30,614 nt of DNA from Elysia marginata (lineage: Eukaryota; Mollusca; Gastropoda; Plakobranchidae), in contig BMAT01004693.1 in NCBI GenBank assembly GCA_019649035.1, positions 221,671 to 252,284 on the forward strand. The letters run 5' to 3'. Position numbers and translations under genes: made by a program. This document shows positions 1 to 10,917 of the stretch, one piece after another. Each line of letters opens with the position of its first letter. Positions within the stretch are counted from its first letter, which is position 1. Under the pieces are notes generated by a model. It was not told the origin of the DNA and did no database searches. It saw nothing but the letters and a program-made list of their open reading frames with translations.

Positions 1-180
1 CGCCAAGCCTTAAACAAAGGGGAACACATACTCTTCACCTGTACGTGAAGCCTAGTTAAAAAGGGGGGAACCTTCCTCTTCATGTGCACGTCAAGTCTTA
101 AACAAAAGGGAGGACATACCCTCAACCTGCATACCAAGCCTAAACAAAGAAGAAAACATACTCTCCACCTGTAGGAAGCG
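1..180. repeat. Degenerate minisatellite, about 4 units of ~44 bp
   Basis: Four diverged head-to-tail units start at about 5, 48, 93 and 136. Each begins AAGCCT or AAGTCT, continues with a (T)TAAACAAA-like A-rich part and a purine run, and ends with a CTCTTCACCTGTACGTG-like segment. The array runs off the left edge of the window, so its real length is unknown. From 181 to about 300 there is AT-rich DNA with nothing recognisable. Confidence 0.75.
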
Positions 181-299
181 GAAAATGAAACTTCTGACCG
201 ACACCAAGATAACAATTTATCGACATATCTACACATAAATTAAACTAAATTAAATTTCATGAGATCTACTATCTAGATAAATTTTGTTACCCGGTACAT

Positions 300-2840
300 A
301 ATTGCGAAAGAAAGAGCGCAGCACACAGCCTTTGCGTTGCTAATACCCAGTTTGGGATGGCAGAAAAATATAAGACTACCCGGATGCACTCGAGATCGAA
401 ACACATGTACACGGTAGATTTATCACTGTGCATCAAACCTGACATCAAGGAAGCCCATTTGGCCAGTGCCATGAGAGCTTCTAAATGCTGAACTTATCAT
501 AGACTGGTCAGGACTGTTATGACACTGCACATTGCTCCGCTTCATAGACACCAACCCAAGGTTGTCAGAGCCTCCTACAGAATCCACTTGAAACAGTTCC
601 AACAAGCACTTGTCAGAAAACTACAACATGGTCTGACCCCTAAAAGTAGCTCCGAAAAATGGTCACTTTCCAAAGACAATAATGCTGAAACGGCAAAGGA
701 AGTGCTTGGAGGCAAAACATGAAGACTTGTTCTTCGAAAATGATGGCAAGATAATGGAAGCCCTCCACACTTATAATAATGCTTACATCGAGTAGCAGAA
801 GGACTCATTTCCGTCTGCAAGCATGAAATATTCAAAACCATGCATGTAAAAGTCCAGTCCGACATTCGACGGACGATTGACCGCGGGTGGCAGAATAAAG
901 CAGCTGAAGTCCAGAGTTACGCGGATGCTCACTGTTACAAGCAATTCGACAGTGCTCTGAGACAGTCTTTGCCCCATCCAATCCGTTGTAGTCCTCGGGT
1001 GGATCTACCTTGATCAAAGACCGAGAAGGATTGGGTAAGCGCTGGCAAGAGCAATTCAGCAACCTGCTGAATCGACCGTCATCAGTTGTCACAGATGCAA
1101 TCAAATAAATCCCTCAAGAAACCAATACAAGACTCATTGATAGATCCGCCGAGTATGGGAGAAATCATGGAGGCGATCCATCAATCAAACTTAGGTACAG
1201 CCTCACGACAGCGTGGCATTATCGCCTGAGCTGAACAAGGCGGCAGATCCCAACACCCTGAAGGCCTTTCATGATGTCATGCTGAGTATCTGGCAATAGG
1301 AGAACTTGTTTGAAGAATTTCCTGATTATCTCCCTCTACAAGAATTAAGGAAACAAATTCCATTGTTGGAACTACAATGGCATATCCCTCCTCTCTATCG
1401 CAGGGAAGATCTTAACCAGTCAGACTCAACAGACTTATCACAGTACCAGAGCAGATCCTCTCAGATGCACAGTGCAGCTTCAGGCCTTACAGAAATACAA
1501 TAGATATTATCTTCATCATGAGACAACTCCAGTAAAAGTGCAGATAAAAAAATGCTCCTATTCACTGTCTTTATTGACCTCATTAAGGTTTTTGACACGC
1601 TCAATAGATAGGCCATTGGTTAGCTCTGAAGCGAAGCGTATGCCCGACAAAATTTGTAACCATAATCTGGCTTTTCCATGACGGTATGAATGGCCAGGTC
1701 CTCTCTAACGGAAATGAGGCAGAAACCTTCGCAATCAGCAATGTTGTGAAGCAGGGCTGTTTTCTAGTCCCATTCGTATTTAACATACTTTTCATCTGCA
1801 TGCTTTTATACGCTGTCCAAGACTTGGAGAAGGGGGTTTGTGTTCGCTACGGTTCGCGGACGGTTCCCTTTCTACCTGCGTCACCTGACTGCCAAGGCAA
1901 AGACCCTGCAAACCCTCCTCCAAGATATTTCTTCGCCGACAATTGCACCCTTGTGGCCCACACAGATTCTGACCCACTGTTGATGCTCAATTAATGCCTC
2001 AAAGCTCTTCGGCCTGACTGTCAGTCTTGACAAGACAGAGTTGCTTAAACAACCTGTCCCAAACACGCACCACATGCACCCAGCATTGTCTTCGATGACA
2101 AGGTACTTGCCAATGTCAAACACTTCAGGTATCTATGAAGCTTTATATCCCGTGATGACTCTTTGAAGAAGGAAGATCGAATCTAGATCTGTAAAAAAGC
2201 AAGCCAGGCAATAGGCAGGCTGAACCAGCACCATCTTCAGCAAACAACAAACTAAAGTTTTACAATGCTGTAGTCCTCCTATTCCGTCTTTACTGTTGTG
2301 AAACGTGGACATTGTTTTTCAGGCATATCAAAAGCTGGAGATCTTCCATATGCGATATCTCCCTTCCATTCACATTATCAATTGGTAAGACCACATCACC
2401 AATCTAGAAGTCCTGGAGCGTGCAGAAATCTCCAACACTAAGCATATGCTTATTAAAGCACAACTTTGATGGATCGGGTATGTCATCAGAACGGAGGAGG
2501 CTTCGATGCCAATATGCTTGATGTATGATGAGGCTCGCAAGAGAAACCAAGGTCGTCTAAAACTGCGACACAAAGACAGGGTGAAAGCAAACATACAGTG
2601 GTGTCATATCAAACCAAAGGACCTGAAAGAGACTGTTCAGTGAAGATCTAAATGGAGACCCTCAGTCTACTAAACTGTTACCAACTCTGAAAACGCATGA
2701 CGCCAGAAGCTCGTTGCTGCGAGGGGAAGCGGCACGGAGCTGCATCGGCTGTGACCACAGCAATGGACTTCAAATGCCCTCTCAGTTCAAGAATATGCGT
2801 TTCCATATTAGTATTGCAGATCCACTTTCGTACTCATCAA
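300..2840 (+). pseudogene. Dead non-LTR retrotransposon (LINE): endonuclease C-terminus, reverse transcriptase and terminal zinc-finger-like tail
   Basis: Conceptual translation in shifting frames gives a continuous LINE polyprotein order. At about 340-540 there is the end of an APE-type endonuclease, with a TTRMHSRSKH segment and a YHRLV segment that corresponds to the usual (W)TDHRLV. An A/Q-rich linker follows (about 700-1150). The RT domain then shows FHDGMNGQVLS (about 1678-1710), VKQGC plus a hydrophobic LFNI-like run (about 1745-1800), FADN in place of the catalytic F-A-D-D (1932-1943) and FRYL (about 2125-2140). The thumb/C-terminal region ends with an FKCP...C...H-x3-H finger-like motif (about 2780-2840). 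Many stops and frameshifts interrupt it, and the second catalytic Asp is Asn, so it cannot encode an active enzyme. The 5' part (ORF1 and the N-terminal endonuclease) is missing, as expected for 5'-truncated LINE insertions. The superfamily (Jockey/CR1-like or another APE clade) is not resolved. Confidence 0.85.
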
Positions 2841-2901
2841 GAAACAACAAAATCACCCTTAGGCCCAATGGACAACCACCATTCAATTACGAGAAAGAGA
2901 T

Positions 2902-2904
<3 letters not shown>

Positions 2905-2942
<38 letters not shown>

Positions 2943-3250
2943 GACCTTTTTTTATATAGCGCGTATCCACTAATGTGCTCTAAGCGCTTTACATGGATTC
3001 CCCGACAGGCCATTCCCAACTAAAGTACCTTCTGAACTCACAGAGGAGCAGCTAGTTAAGTGCATCACTCTAGCATTCTGACAAGATCTTTCACTGGCTA
3101 TAGTAGGGTACTCGTTTAACGCATGAGTGAGGCGAAGAAATGTGTGTAAATAGCCTTTCTCAAGGACTAAACGTCGACCTGCCGAAAGCAAGACTCGAAC
3201 CCTGGCTCACTCGATCCGAAACCGAGGGTCTACCACTAGACCATGACCCC
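2905..3250 (-). mobile_element. tRNA-derived SINE with (ATT)n tail
   Basis: Read on the minus strand, a tRNA-like head starts near 3250. It has an A-box-like TGGTCTAGTGGTAGACC and a B-box GGGTTCGAGTC. The body passes through 3051-2949 and ends in an (ATT)n tail (about 2942-2905). The 103-bp body segment 2949-3051 recurs at 9953-10055 with only 6 mismatches, so this is an interspersed family. It lies directly behind the 3' end of the dead LINE. The reading frame through the AAT tail is not a gene. Confidence 0.85.
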
Positions 3251-5204
3251 CTAATAAGAGGTACCAATCACTTTTCTTTTGAAAACTCAACTTACATGAG
3301 TTCATTTATTTTTTCTCTTGGTCAAACGCAAAAAAATACCCAAAAGGTTTAAGTCAAAAAGACAACAGCATTAAGGGCTCTAAGTTCTTCTAAATAATTT
3401 CACACATGTCAACTGCCTCGTCCCCGCGCTCGACGGTGGAGCTCAGCTGACTGCCACTTTAGCCATCAAACCATTTGTATCTCTGCCCTGATTATCAGCT
3501 TAGAGAATTTCAGGCCGGCTGAAAAACTTTATGAACAGTTGTTAAATGCACAGGCTGGATCTCTGCATTAGTTACCTTGTCTTCAATCATCTCCTGCTTA
3601 CCAGGATTAAGTTGTATGCATCTCTAGTATGGCTCTCCCGCACAGCCTGTACGGTTTGGCTGAGCCTACCACACGAAGTTTCCAGCGGTACAGCTCGTGG
3701 GATCGTGAATTATTCGTAAGCTACATCGACATGCCAAGATAAATACATGCAGAATTATTTACGTTACTTGGGACCAATAATGTAAGGTCTTTTTAAACGA
3801 AATTTTTTTGGTAAACACACATATCACTTGAACAAATATTGAATAAGGGGGTTATTGGACACGAACCTGAAAAGATTTTTAAAAAAATAGAATGTCTATA
3901 TCGATAATTGCAATATTCGCCAACCAAATAGTTAAAACAATACTTTAAGTCCATTGAAAAATCTTAATTTTGTTGTTATAATAATAATAGTATTAATAAT
4001 AATGATATTAATAATAATAATAATAGATATAAGGTATAAATAGGCGGCGTCTACAACAAAAGCATATCGGCATCAAGCTCATAAAAATTGCAACATGAAA
4101 GCTAGAAAATATCTGTAAATCTCAAGTGGTAACACCGGATCTAGTTTGCATTACTGTATTTTGTTTTTGTTTCAGTTTTGAGTGAGTGAGTGTATGTGTT
4201 TTATTTTGTTTTTATTTTGGGGGGGGGGGTGAGTGCCTTGCAACCATTGACCAAATTTTCGAATTATAAAAAATTCTGCTTAACTATTGGACTAAAAAGA
4301 AAACAGAAAGAAAATAATAGAGAGACGAGTGAGTGCGTGGGTGTTTGCGAGAATAACAAATTGTCTTTTGAATGATATAATTAGTGTACTTCACTGTTTT
4401 TTTATTATGTTAGAACCTGTCAGCCTGGCTGTATAAGATTTTTAAAACTTGATTTTAGTATATGAGATAGGTTGGCAAGTTGGTAGGATCAAAGTTAACT
4501 CAATTTGAAGAGATTTTCAGCCCTGAGATCATCGTTAATGATAGAGTGGGCTTGTGAAAATTCCAATCAATCACAATCATGACTGAGCATTAATTTTTTT
4601 TTCAACTGAATAAACTTGAATTGAATTCATTTATTTTAAATGGCATCTTCTCTAAAATGTCCCCGAAGGACTACAATCAGGGTCTTCATATTATTTCAAA
4701 AAGAGTGTAGACTGAAGAAGATAAAACAGGCCTTTCAAGTATCTAGCAGTGCTATCGAAATACGTACAAAGACAAACCGTCACATTATCAAAATCAGGAT
4801 TTACTACTCGAACAATCGGACATGAAACTCTTGTCTTTACAATAATCATTACTGTGCATATGGAATGTTCCTGAGTGGTAATTGAATTTAAGCTTAAACT
4901 TCAATTTTTAATGTACTAGACACGGTAAGGATTAATATGCCACCCGGTTATTAATTTAAAAGTTAGAAGCGTCTTTACATCAACCTTGTCAAGATCAGAT
5001 AAAAAAACGGATAATTCTATTTAGAGCCACTGATCCTTTCAGCGACAGAGAACCCTGTGTAATTGGGCAAAATTCCAGTTCAAAGATATGTTAGCATTGT
5101 TTATGTTGCAATTAGGTCTGTTATGATTTGCAAACCCCTCATACTGTTCGTAGAACAGGTACTTTAACGAGTAGGCCCTTCATATAGGCAGGACAGTTGA
5201 AGGA
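3251..5204. other. Gene-free AT-rich stretch
   Basis: There is no open frame with coding character. A short imperfect (ATA/ATT)n tract lies at about 3980-4025 and a G run at about 4219-4228. A somewhat more GC-rich piece at about 3415-3700 has no recognisable content. Confidence 0.6.
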
Positions 5205-5620
5205 ATGGAAAATCACCCATTGTCAGACAGTGAGTCTGAAAAGGATCTCGAAGCCATCGTTGATAAAATAAAACTCAAGTATAAAAAGCACGTAGCCCAT
5301 GCTACAGCAAAAGTTGACCGAACACTTGGAGTCACCACACGCTCCTTTGACCATCTTTGTCCAACTCTTTAAGGCATTAATACGGCCTATCTAGTTCAAT
5401 ATGAGCACTGTGTATGGTAGTCACCCAAGATTGCATTAAAACATAAAGTGAAGGGCGTCGAACGCAGAGCCACCAAACTCATCAGTAAGCTGAAGGACTA
5501 GATTCTAGTCCTTTTCAAAAAGCTTGAGATTTTGAAGCCACCTAGCTTGAAACACAGGAGACGACGAGGGGTCATGAGCGAAATACATTATAGTACCTCT
5601 GTGGTCTATCTTAATCTAGG
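5205..5620 (+). pseudogene. Fragment of a second LINE: reverse-transcriptase C-terminal region
   Basis: The open stretch 5205-5372 encodes SESEKDLEAIVD followed by KKHVAHATAKVDRTLG and a hydrophobic end. This is the region after the palm in CR1/Jockey-like RTs (usual pattern: KDLGV-x-[IV]-D...A...KA.R.LG). After a TAA at 5370, other frames continue the homologous order: YEHCVW, then VKGVERRATKLISKLKD (about 5448-5500) and LKHRRRRG (about 5548-5570). It is truncated at both ends and carries in-frame stops, so it is a dead fragment. It differs from the LINE at 300-2840. Confidence 0.75.
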
Positions 5621-5691
5621 GTATATCATCAAGCTGAACAAAGCACGACAATCGTCTATAAATTCGGTATACCTTTTTCTTTGAGAGAGAC

Positions 5692-6002
5692 CGGCTCTGT
5701 GGCCTAGCGGTAAGGCACTCGGTAATAGATCGGGAGGTTAGTGGTTATTTCCCCGACCAAGTCAAATCAAGGACTTTAAAATTGTTTTTAGCAGCTGATC
5801 AGCCTAGTGTCTGGCATTATGGATTTAGTGCTAAGTCTGGTGGGCCTGGTGTCAGGATAATGTGACTGGGTGTGGTGTACGCAAGTGCTCCTTACATCAC
5901 AGTGTGGCAGCACGCTTTCAATTGTCCCAAGCACCGTCTCTGATATAACCTTAAGGTTAATTGGGATGTTAAAATTTAAAAAAAACAAAACAAAACAAAA
6001 AT
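5692..6002 (+). mobile_element. tRNA-derived SINE with target-site duplication
   Basis: The head has an A-box-like TGGCCTAGCGGTAAGGC (about 5699-5715) and a decayed B-box (about 5735-5750). The 3' end reads GATATAACCTTAAGGTTAATTGGGATGTTAAA and then an (AAAAC)n tail to about 6002. The flanks carry CTTTGAGAGAGAC (5679-5691) and CTCTGAGAGAGAC (6003-6015), a 13-bp direct repeat with one mismatch, as left by L1-like target-primed insertion. The minus-strand frame across it is not a gene. Confidence 0.85.
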
Positions 6003-6015
6003 CTCTGAGAGAGAC

Positions 6016-6594
6016 AGATTGACATGGAACAAAATTGCCAGATTTGGTGGTTACTGCCCCAAGCCTAAATAGATTTAAGATAAGATCTAGACTCAATAAA
6101 CGTTGGGCTAGTCATCCATAACTTAGTTTATGACCCAAACTACTGCATTTAAAACCAAATCTGTAAACTGATTAAGTCACAATTGATCTTAACACCGCAT
6201 GAACTCAGTACAAAGTTAGTTTCAAGTAAATAATGCCTAAACCTTGCGTGATGCAAGTTTGTGTTGAGGCAAAAGGAAATGGCTTAAAAGATAGAAAGAC
6301 AAGAAAACAACCAACAGCGGAAAATCTGACTCTTAGCTACTTCTGATTATAAAAAATGTCTTTCGCAAGCAGAGTCGTCCGACATTGCAGCTTCAACTGT
6401 TTTTTCTGTTATCTCTAATATTAGGGACGGCCCCTCTTGTCTGTTCCTTGTCCTTTGTGATCATGTGAAGAGAGTTTGCTGTCTTTGGGCTAGAGTTTCT
6501 ATAACTGGTTGTTTAGTGTTATCAGCAGTGTTGTTAGTAGTCTGCCTCTAATTTTGTTAATGTTTTATTTTGATGAATTAATACGTAGCTGCTC
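6016..6594. other. Gene-free AT-rich stretch
   Basis: I see no coding frame, repeat or RNA gene here. Confidence 0.5.
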
Positions 6595-6945
6595 TATTTG
6601 AGGGGTTCGGTAGATGTCGTCTTAATACGTGTCGTTATACATCTGCAGGTCGCGGGTTTGATTCCTGACCATGCCATGTTGCTATTGCGTCGGGAAACAA
6701 TTTACCCTAACTTTCCGCAATCTGCCCTCCTGTAAAATGGGTACCAAGTTACAGGCAATTCTTGAATTTGTGATATGCACCGGCACACCCAGCACATGGG
6801 TTAAGAGTGGCCTTCAAATTATTTACTGTTCTGCTGAGGCATTGGTGGCGCTGCTCTGTGACGACACAGTTACTCTGAGTAACGAAGGAAAATTTCCCGA
6901 AAGGCGTTAATATCGAGAATAATATAAATAAAATAAAATATTGTC
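6595..6945 (+). mobile_element. Old tRNA-derived SINE
   Basis: A B-box-like GGTCGCGGGTTTGATTCCTGACC lies at about 6648-6670. It is followed by a body with the widespread marine-invertebrate SINE wording 'CTGTAAAATGGGTACCAAG' (about 6731-6749). The A-rich end (ATAATATAAATAAAATAAAATA) reaches about 6940. The A-box is decayed. The 79-codon frame inside is the SINE body, not a gene. Confidence 0.65.
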
Positions 6946-8931
6946 TCCACTTTGGCTCATCGAGAGTGGACAATCTTTATACTTACAGTATGGTGAGGCA
7001 TTTGCTATTTTCGTCTGATATTAAATTCAAAGAAGTCTTTGTTCCTGTGGAATCAGTCTAGTTTGCCGTCATCTGCTTTTGCATCACAATTGATTATTAA
7101 GATGGATTTGACAAGAGAGCTATCGGTATATAACGTAAGAGTAGTGCTCTCTTTCGTTTCGGCAGCCCTTTTCCAAATGTCTGTCCGTTTATTGAGCGCT
7201 ATATTTGACAGATGTTTTCTCAGTCCTGTAATTATCTTCTCTACTGCCAAGTACCAACCCAACTTCCCTTTTTCTTTTCATTTCTTCAGCGGTTTCATTC
7301 ACAGTGGTGTACTCAGCTTTTGCTACACCAAATTTAAGATCGTAGATTTTGAGGATTTATGTTTTCTTATTTTATCTAGAACTTCTAAACAAATCTACTG
7401 TTAGGTTATAAGATAAAAATGTCTCAGAAAATGTCTGGAGAGAAATGAAATATTACGAAAAATGTCCTTTGGGAATCATTCGAGACATAATCGCAGGACT
7501 ACCATAAAAATGTTAAAAAAAAAACTGAAAAAAATTGGTTGACTCATAAATACTACCAGAGATAAAGATTGCTGGAGGAGTAAAAATTTATGGTAAGAAA
7601 CATTTAAATTCTTGAGGCTTTAAGATTCGAATAAAAGGGATTATGTTATTTAGCTTGACACTTAATGTCAACATATATATTAGAAAACCTATGGCTTATG
7701 TCTCAAAAGTGTTATTATAATTCTGCCCAAAAATTCCGTAAGAATTCAGAATTAATATAAAACGACACACTGCTTGTCTATGGGTGTGGAGAAAAAGAAC
7801 TTGAATCTAACAGAGAAGCAGAGAATAAAACACTGTGTGTGCTTTTTCTCAATAAAAAATTGCCTCTTAAAAATCATTCTCGCTAAGATGAACATTACTA
7901 CACGTTTTGGAAATGATTCAAAAAGGAAAACCGCCGATTCAAAAATGAAAACCGCCATGATCAAACAGAGGTCTTGGAGTTTTATGAATGATTATTTTTA
8001 GGAAAAGTTTCAAATCACAAATTTTTGCAGAAAGGTGTACGCATTCTGATGTTTAATCAAAAACTTAGAAAAGCTGTGGAGATCTTTCTTGGAATTGTAG
8101 AAGAGTAAAATAACTACATAATCACTATTACTCGTAAACTATATGCAAGCAAAATATCTTAAACTTATCTAGTCAACAAAAAAGCATTCGTTAAATAACA
8201 GAGATAGACTTGGTTTTACCTTTTGTAAAATCAAAGCTGGTGGCAGAAATATCTGCATTGATTAAATTGACTATCGTGAGGCGTAGTTTTAATACACTGT
8301 TTTTATTTAGGTCAAATATAAGGGGAAGACGAAACTAGAAGCAGGCCATGACTTTTGTTTGTATTTCAGAATAAGCGACCTAAAGGGTAGACAAAGTATC
8401 AAAATTTGAATGCATTATTTTAGTTATCATCGCAATACATTGCAAAAGTCAATCAACAGAGACACAAAAATTGTTAGTTGATGTAATAAGCATACAAATT
8501 TCATGAAAACCTGGGGAAACTTAACCAATGTAGGAAATTTTGATCCGGACATTGTTTCAATAGAAAGTTTGGTCAAAAAAAGAAAAAGAGACTATTCATC
8601 TAGATCTATGTAAAATTTGGAAAATTGTGGGAATAGCGTGGGTACAGACAGTTTTAATCATCTAGCAGCCAGAAAAAGCAAAAACTGCTACCCTAAATTT
8701 ATATACCTTAGATTATGTATTGTTTCAATCTACATTTCGATCGGTTCATCGAGATTGATCAGTGTGTCTTTATTTCTCCACCTCTTTGTATCTACTTTTT
8801 CATCTACCTATTAATCTATTTTAAGATAGCTATCAAATTATCCATCAAACAATTTCAGCTGCGCACTCTCTGAATCTACCAGCCAATATTTCGTTAATCT
8901 TCTAGTTATAAAATTAGATTACTCGATTGAA
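6946..8931. other. Gene-free AT-rich stretch
   Basis: Open frames occur on both strands at 7039-7404 (+) and 7053-7262 (-) but show no recognisable domain, signal peptide or splice context. No RNA gene or repeat array is seen. Confidence 0.5.
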
Positions 8932-9045
8932 ATGTTGTGGTTTTTCTCATTCTCAGGATATTCTCATCTTATTCTTCTGCTATCTCTTATTTCCCCAAGC
9001 AGCCATCGAAACAGCGATATATACTTAACTTCCCCTTCCCTTCAG

Positions 9046-9202
9046 GTCAACACCACGTTCGATACTGACAGCGTAGGCGGACACACCAATTTAGCGATCC
9101 ATCGACCCGGCTACTTTTATTTACACGAGCTCTCGGTTACCTTAACGATGCCCAATGTTCAAGAACTCCTTACTAAAAACAGAAAAGGATACGGGAGTGA
9201 TG
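9046..9202 (+). CDS. Possible isolated exon, product unknown
   Basis: A strong acceptor-like pyrimidine tract ending in CAG (about 9028-9045) precedes 157 bp that are visibly more GC-rich than the flanks and open in one frame. The frame starts VNTTFDTDSVGGHTNLAIHR and includes GYFYLHELSVTLTMP. A donor-like GATG|GTAACA follows at 9202/9203. The frame is open from 8932 to 9264 and is not low-complexity, unlike its neighbours. I do not recognise the product. It could be an internal exon of a gene extending beyond this stretch, a retrocopy fragment or chance. No partner exon was found. Confidence 0.25.
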
Positions 9203-9259
9203 GTAACAGTCCTTGCTTTTTACTTGAGATGTTGAACGAGCAACGAATCAATGATGGAA

Positions 9260-9920
9260 TATAAAAGGTGAAGAGACAGAAATGATAGAAATAAACTATA
9301 TTAGATTGGCATAGAAATAAATATAAATATATATTTTTGCCTTGCCAAAGCAAAGAGAAACAATAAAAAAGAAAGAAAGAAAGTGAGAGAGCGAAATAGA
9401 CAAAAGGATAGCCAAACACTTGAAACACAGAAACGAGGTTGACAAAGTAGTGAGGGAAATGTAATAATAGGACAATATAGAACAAAGAAAAGGAAAAAGC
9501 CAGGACTAAAGAAACGAGTAAAAGACAGCAAGTAGCGTGGTAGAGAGAAACACAGAGACAGAAGGAGAGTTAGAAGAGTATGAATGGAGAAATTATAGAT
9601 TTGGGCTTGAAAATAAAACACATAGAATGCGAAGAAAATGTAACGCTAGGAAATGGTAAGAAAAAATGACGAATCGGTATGTAATACGAGAGAAAAATGG
9701 CGAAAATATCATAAGTTAGTGAATGTAGAATAAGAAGGACATGCATATGCATAGACATGCAGTCAGAGAAACAAGAAGGAAAGAGAAAAAGAAAGACACC
9801 TTTAAAGAGTTTGAGATTCTAATAAAATGGTGAATAAAGATTGAGGATATCTGCAAGGATAAAATAGCAAACATATTGGATATCATTTTCCCCAGAGTTG
9901 AGAATGATGCAGGCACACGA
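9260..9920. repeat. Purine-rich block (A/G on the + strand)
   Basis: Some 650 bp are dominated by A and G on the plus strand, with local GAAA and GAGA runs (for example 9366-9396). The S/F/L-rich open frames on the minus strand across it (within 9159-9916) are a composition artefact and are not genes. Confidence 0.65.
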
Positions 9921-9946
9921 CATTAAGAAAGTAAAGAGTAAAGTAA

Positions 9947-10060
9947 AGAGCGTTTTTATATAGCGCTTATCCACTAATGTGCTCTAAGCGCTTTACATTG
10001 GTTCCTCGACAGGCCATTTCCAACCAAAGTACCTTCTGAACTCACAGAGGAGCAGATAAG
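9947..10060 (-). mobile_element. 5'-truncated copy of the 2905-3250 SINE
   Basis: Positions 9953-10055 match 2949-3051 with 6 differences in 103 bp. The tRNA head is absent. Outside the 3' end (lower coordinates) lies an (AAGTAAAG)-like A/G tail at about 9926-9950 instead of (ATT)n. Confidence 0.85.
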
Positions 10061-10869
10061 TGAGAAAATGAAAACTGACCAAGAAAAAAAAAAGTAAAAA
10101 AAAGACTCATCAAGGACACTTTTAAAATTTTAAATGTTTAAACATTAACGGGTATCACTTTACATTTTAGAAAGGAGACATAATAGAATTGGTAAAAAAA
10201 AGAATACTAAATACAAAATACTAACCCTGGCATTACAGCGTTTGCCACAAATTTGCATCTTGCCCCCAAATTAGTTTTTTTTTTGTCAAGTTGTTGCCAT
10301 AGAGATGTTAAAAAACTTCATGCGTGTTAAATACAATGGTGACCTTCGTAATCAGGCCGAAAGGGTGTACAAAGCCTTGTGGCGAAAGTCGATCCCATAA
10401 GGACCGGTAACGAGTGAAACTCATCAGCAACATACTCGTGGTAAGAAGTCAATAACTTTGAAAAAAAAAAGACTTAGCTGGTTTTGAAAGATTATAGGAC
10501 TCCTCAACTGTAGAATGAGAAGATATGCTGTATTTAGATAACTCTGTATCCACGACCTAAAAAAAAATTCCAGACTTTTTACACTTACTGCAGTGAAGAG
10601 GTGGGGGGATATAAAAGCTTTCAAGCAACAAGTTTTAAAGAACAAGTAGTCTCTCTACAAAAACTATCTTTTAAAATCCCTGACATAAAAACAGCTGGAG
10701 TCTTTATCGATACATTCTTCAGTCAAACATGGACATCCCCGCCGGCAAAGGTGCCGAGATTGTGTCTGTCCAATCTCACAGAAATTCTTGAAAAATTCAA
10801 AGGGAGAGCCAAAACCAATACCTCAGTCTTTATAAACAGAGAGAGGAAGAGGACAGACACTAAGTCTTG
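10061..10869. other. Gene-free stretch
   Basis: A frame starting at 10601 runs into the GA array and is not convincing as a gene. A small, more GC-rich island at about 10340-10440 has no recognised content. Confidence 0.45.
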
Positions 10870-10917
10870 GGGAGAGAGAGAGAGAGGGAGAGAGAGAGAG
10901 AAAGAGAGAGAGAGAAA
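10870..10917. repeat. (GA)n microsatellite
   Basis: Near-perfect GA repeat with a few interruptions. Confidence 0.9.

Noticed and set aside
3200..3250. tRNA gene on the minus strand
   Set aside because: Both boxes are present, but the sequence runs on into a SINE body that is repeated at 9953-10055.
7039..7404. 121-codon plus-strand frame and the overlapping 69-codon minus-strand frame (7053-7262)
   Set aside because: Both are open and not low-complexity, but neither has a domain, signal peptide or splice signal that I recognise, and they exclude each other. A translated search of both would decide.
9159..9916. Four F/L/S-rich minus-strand frames of 62-108 codons that look like membrane proteins
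   Set aside because: They come from the purine-rich plus strand, and the hydrophobicity is a composition effect.
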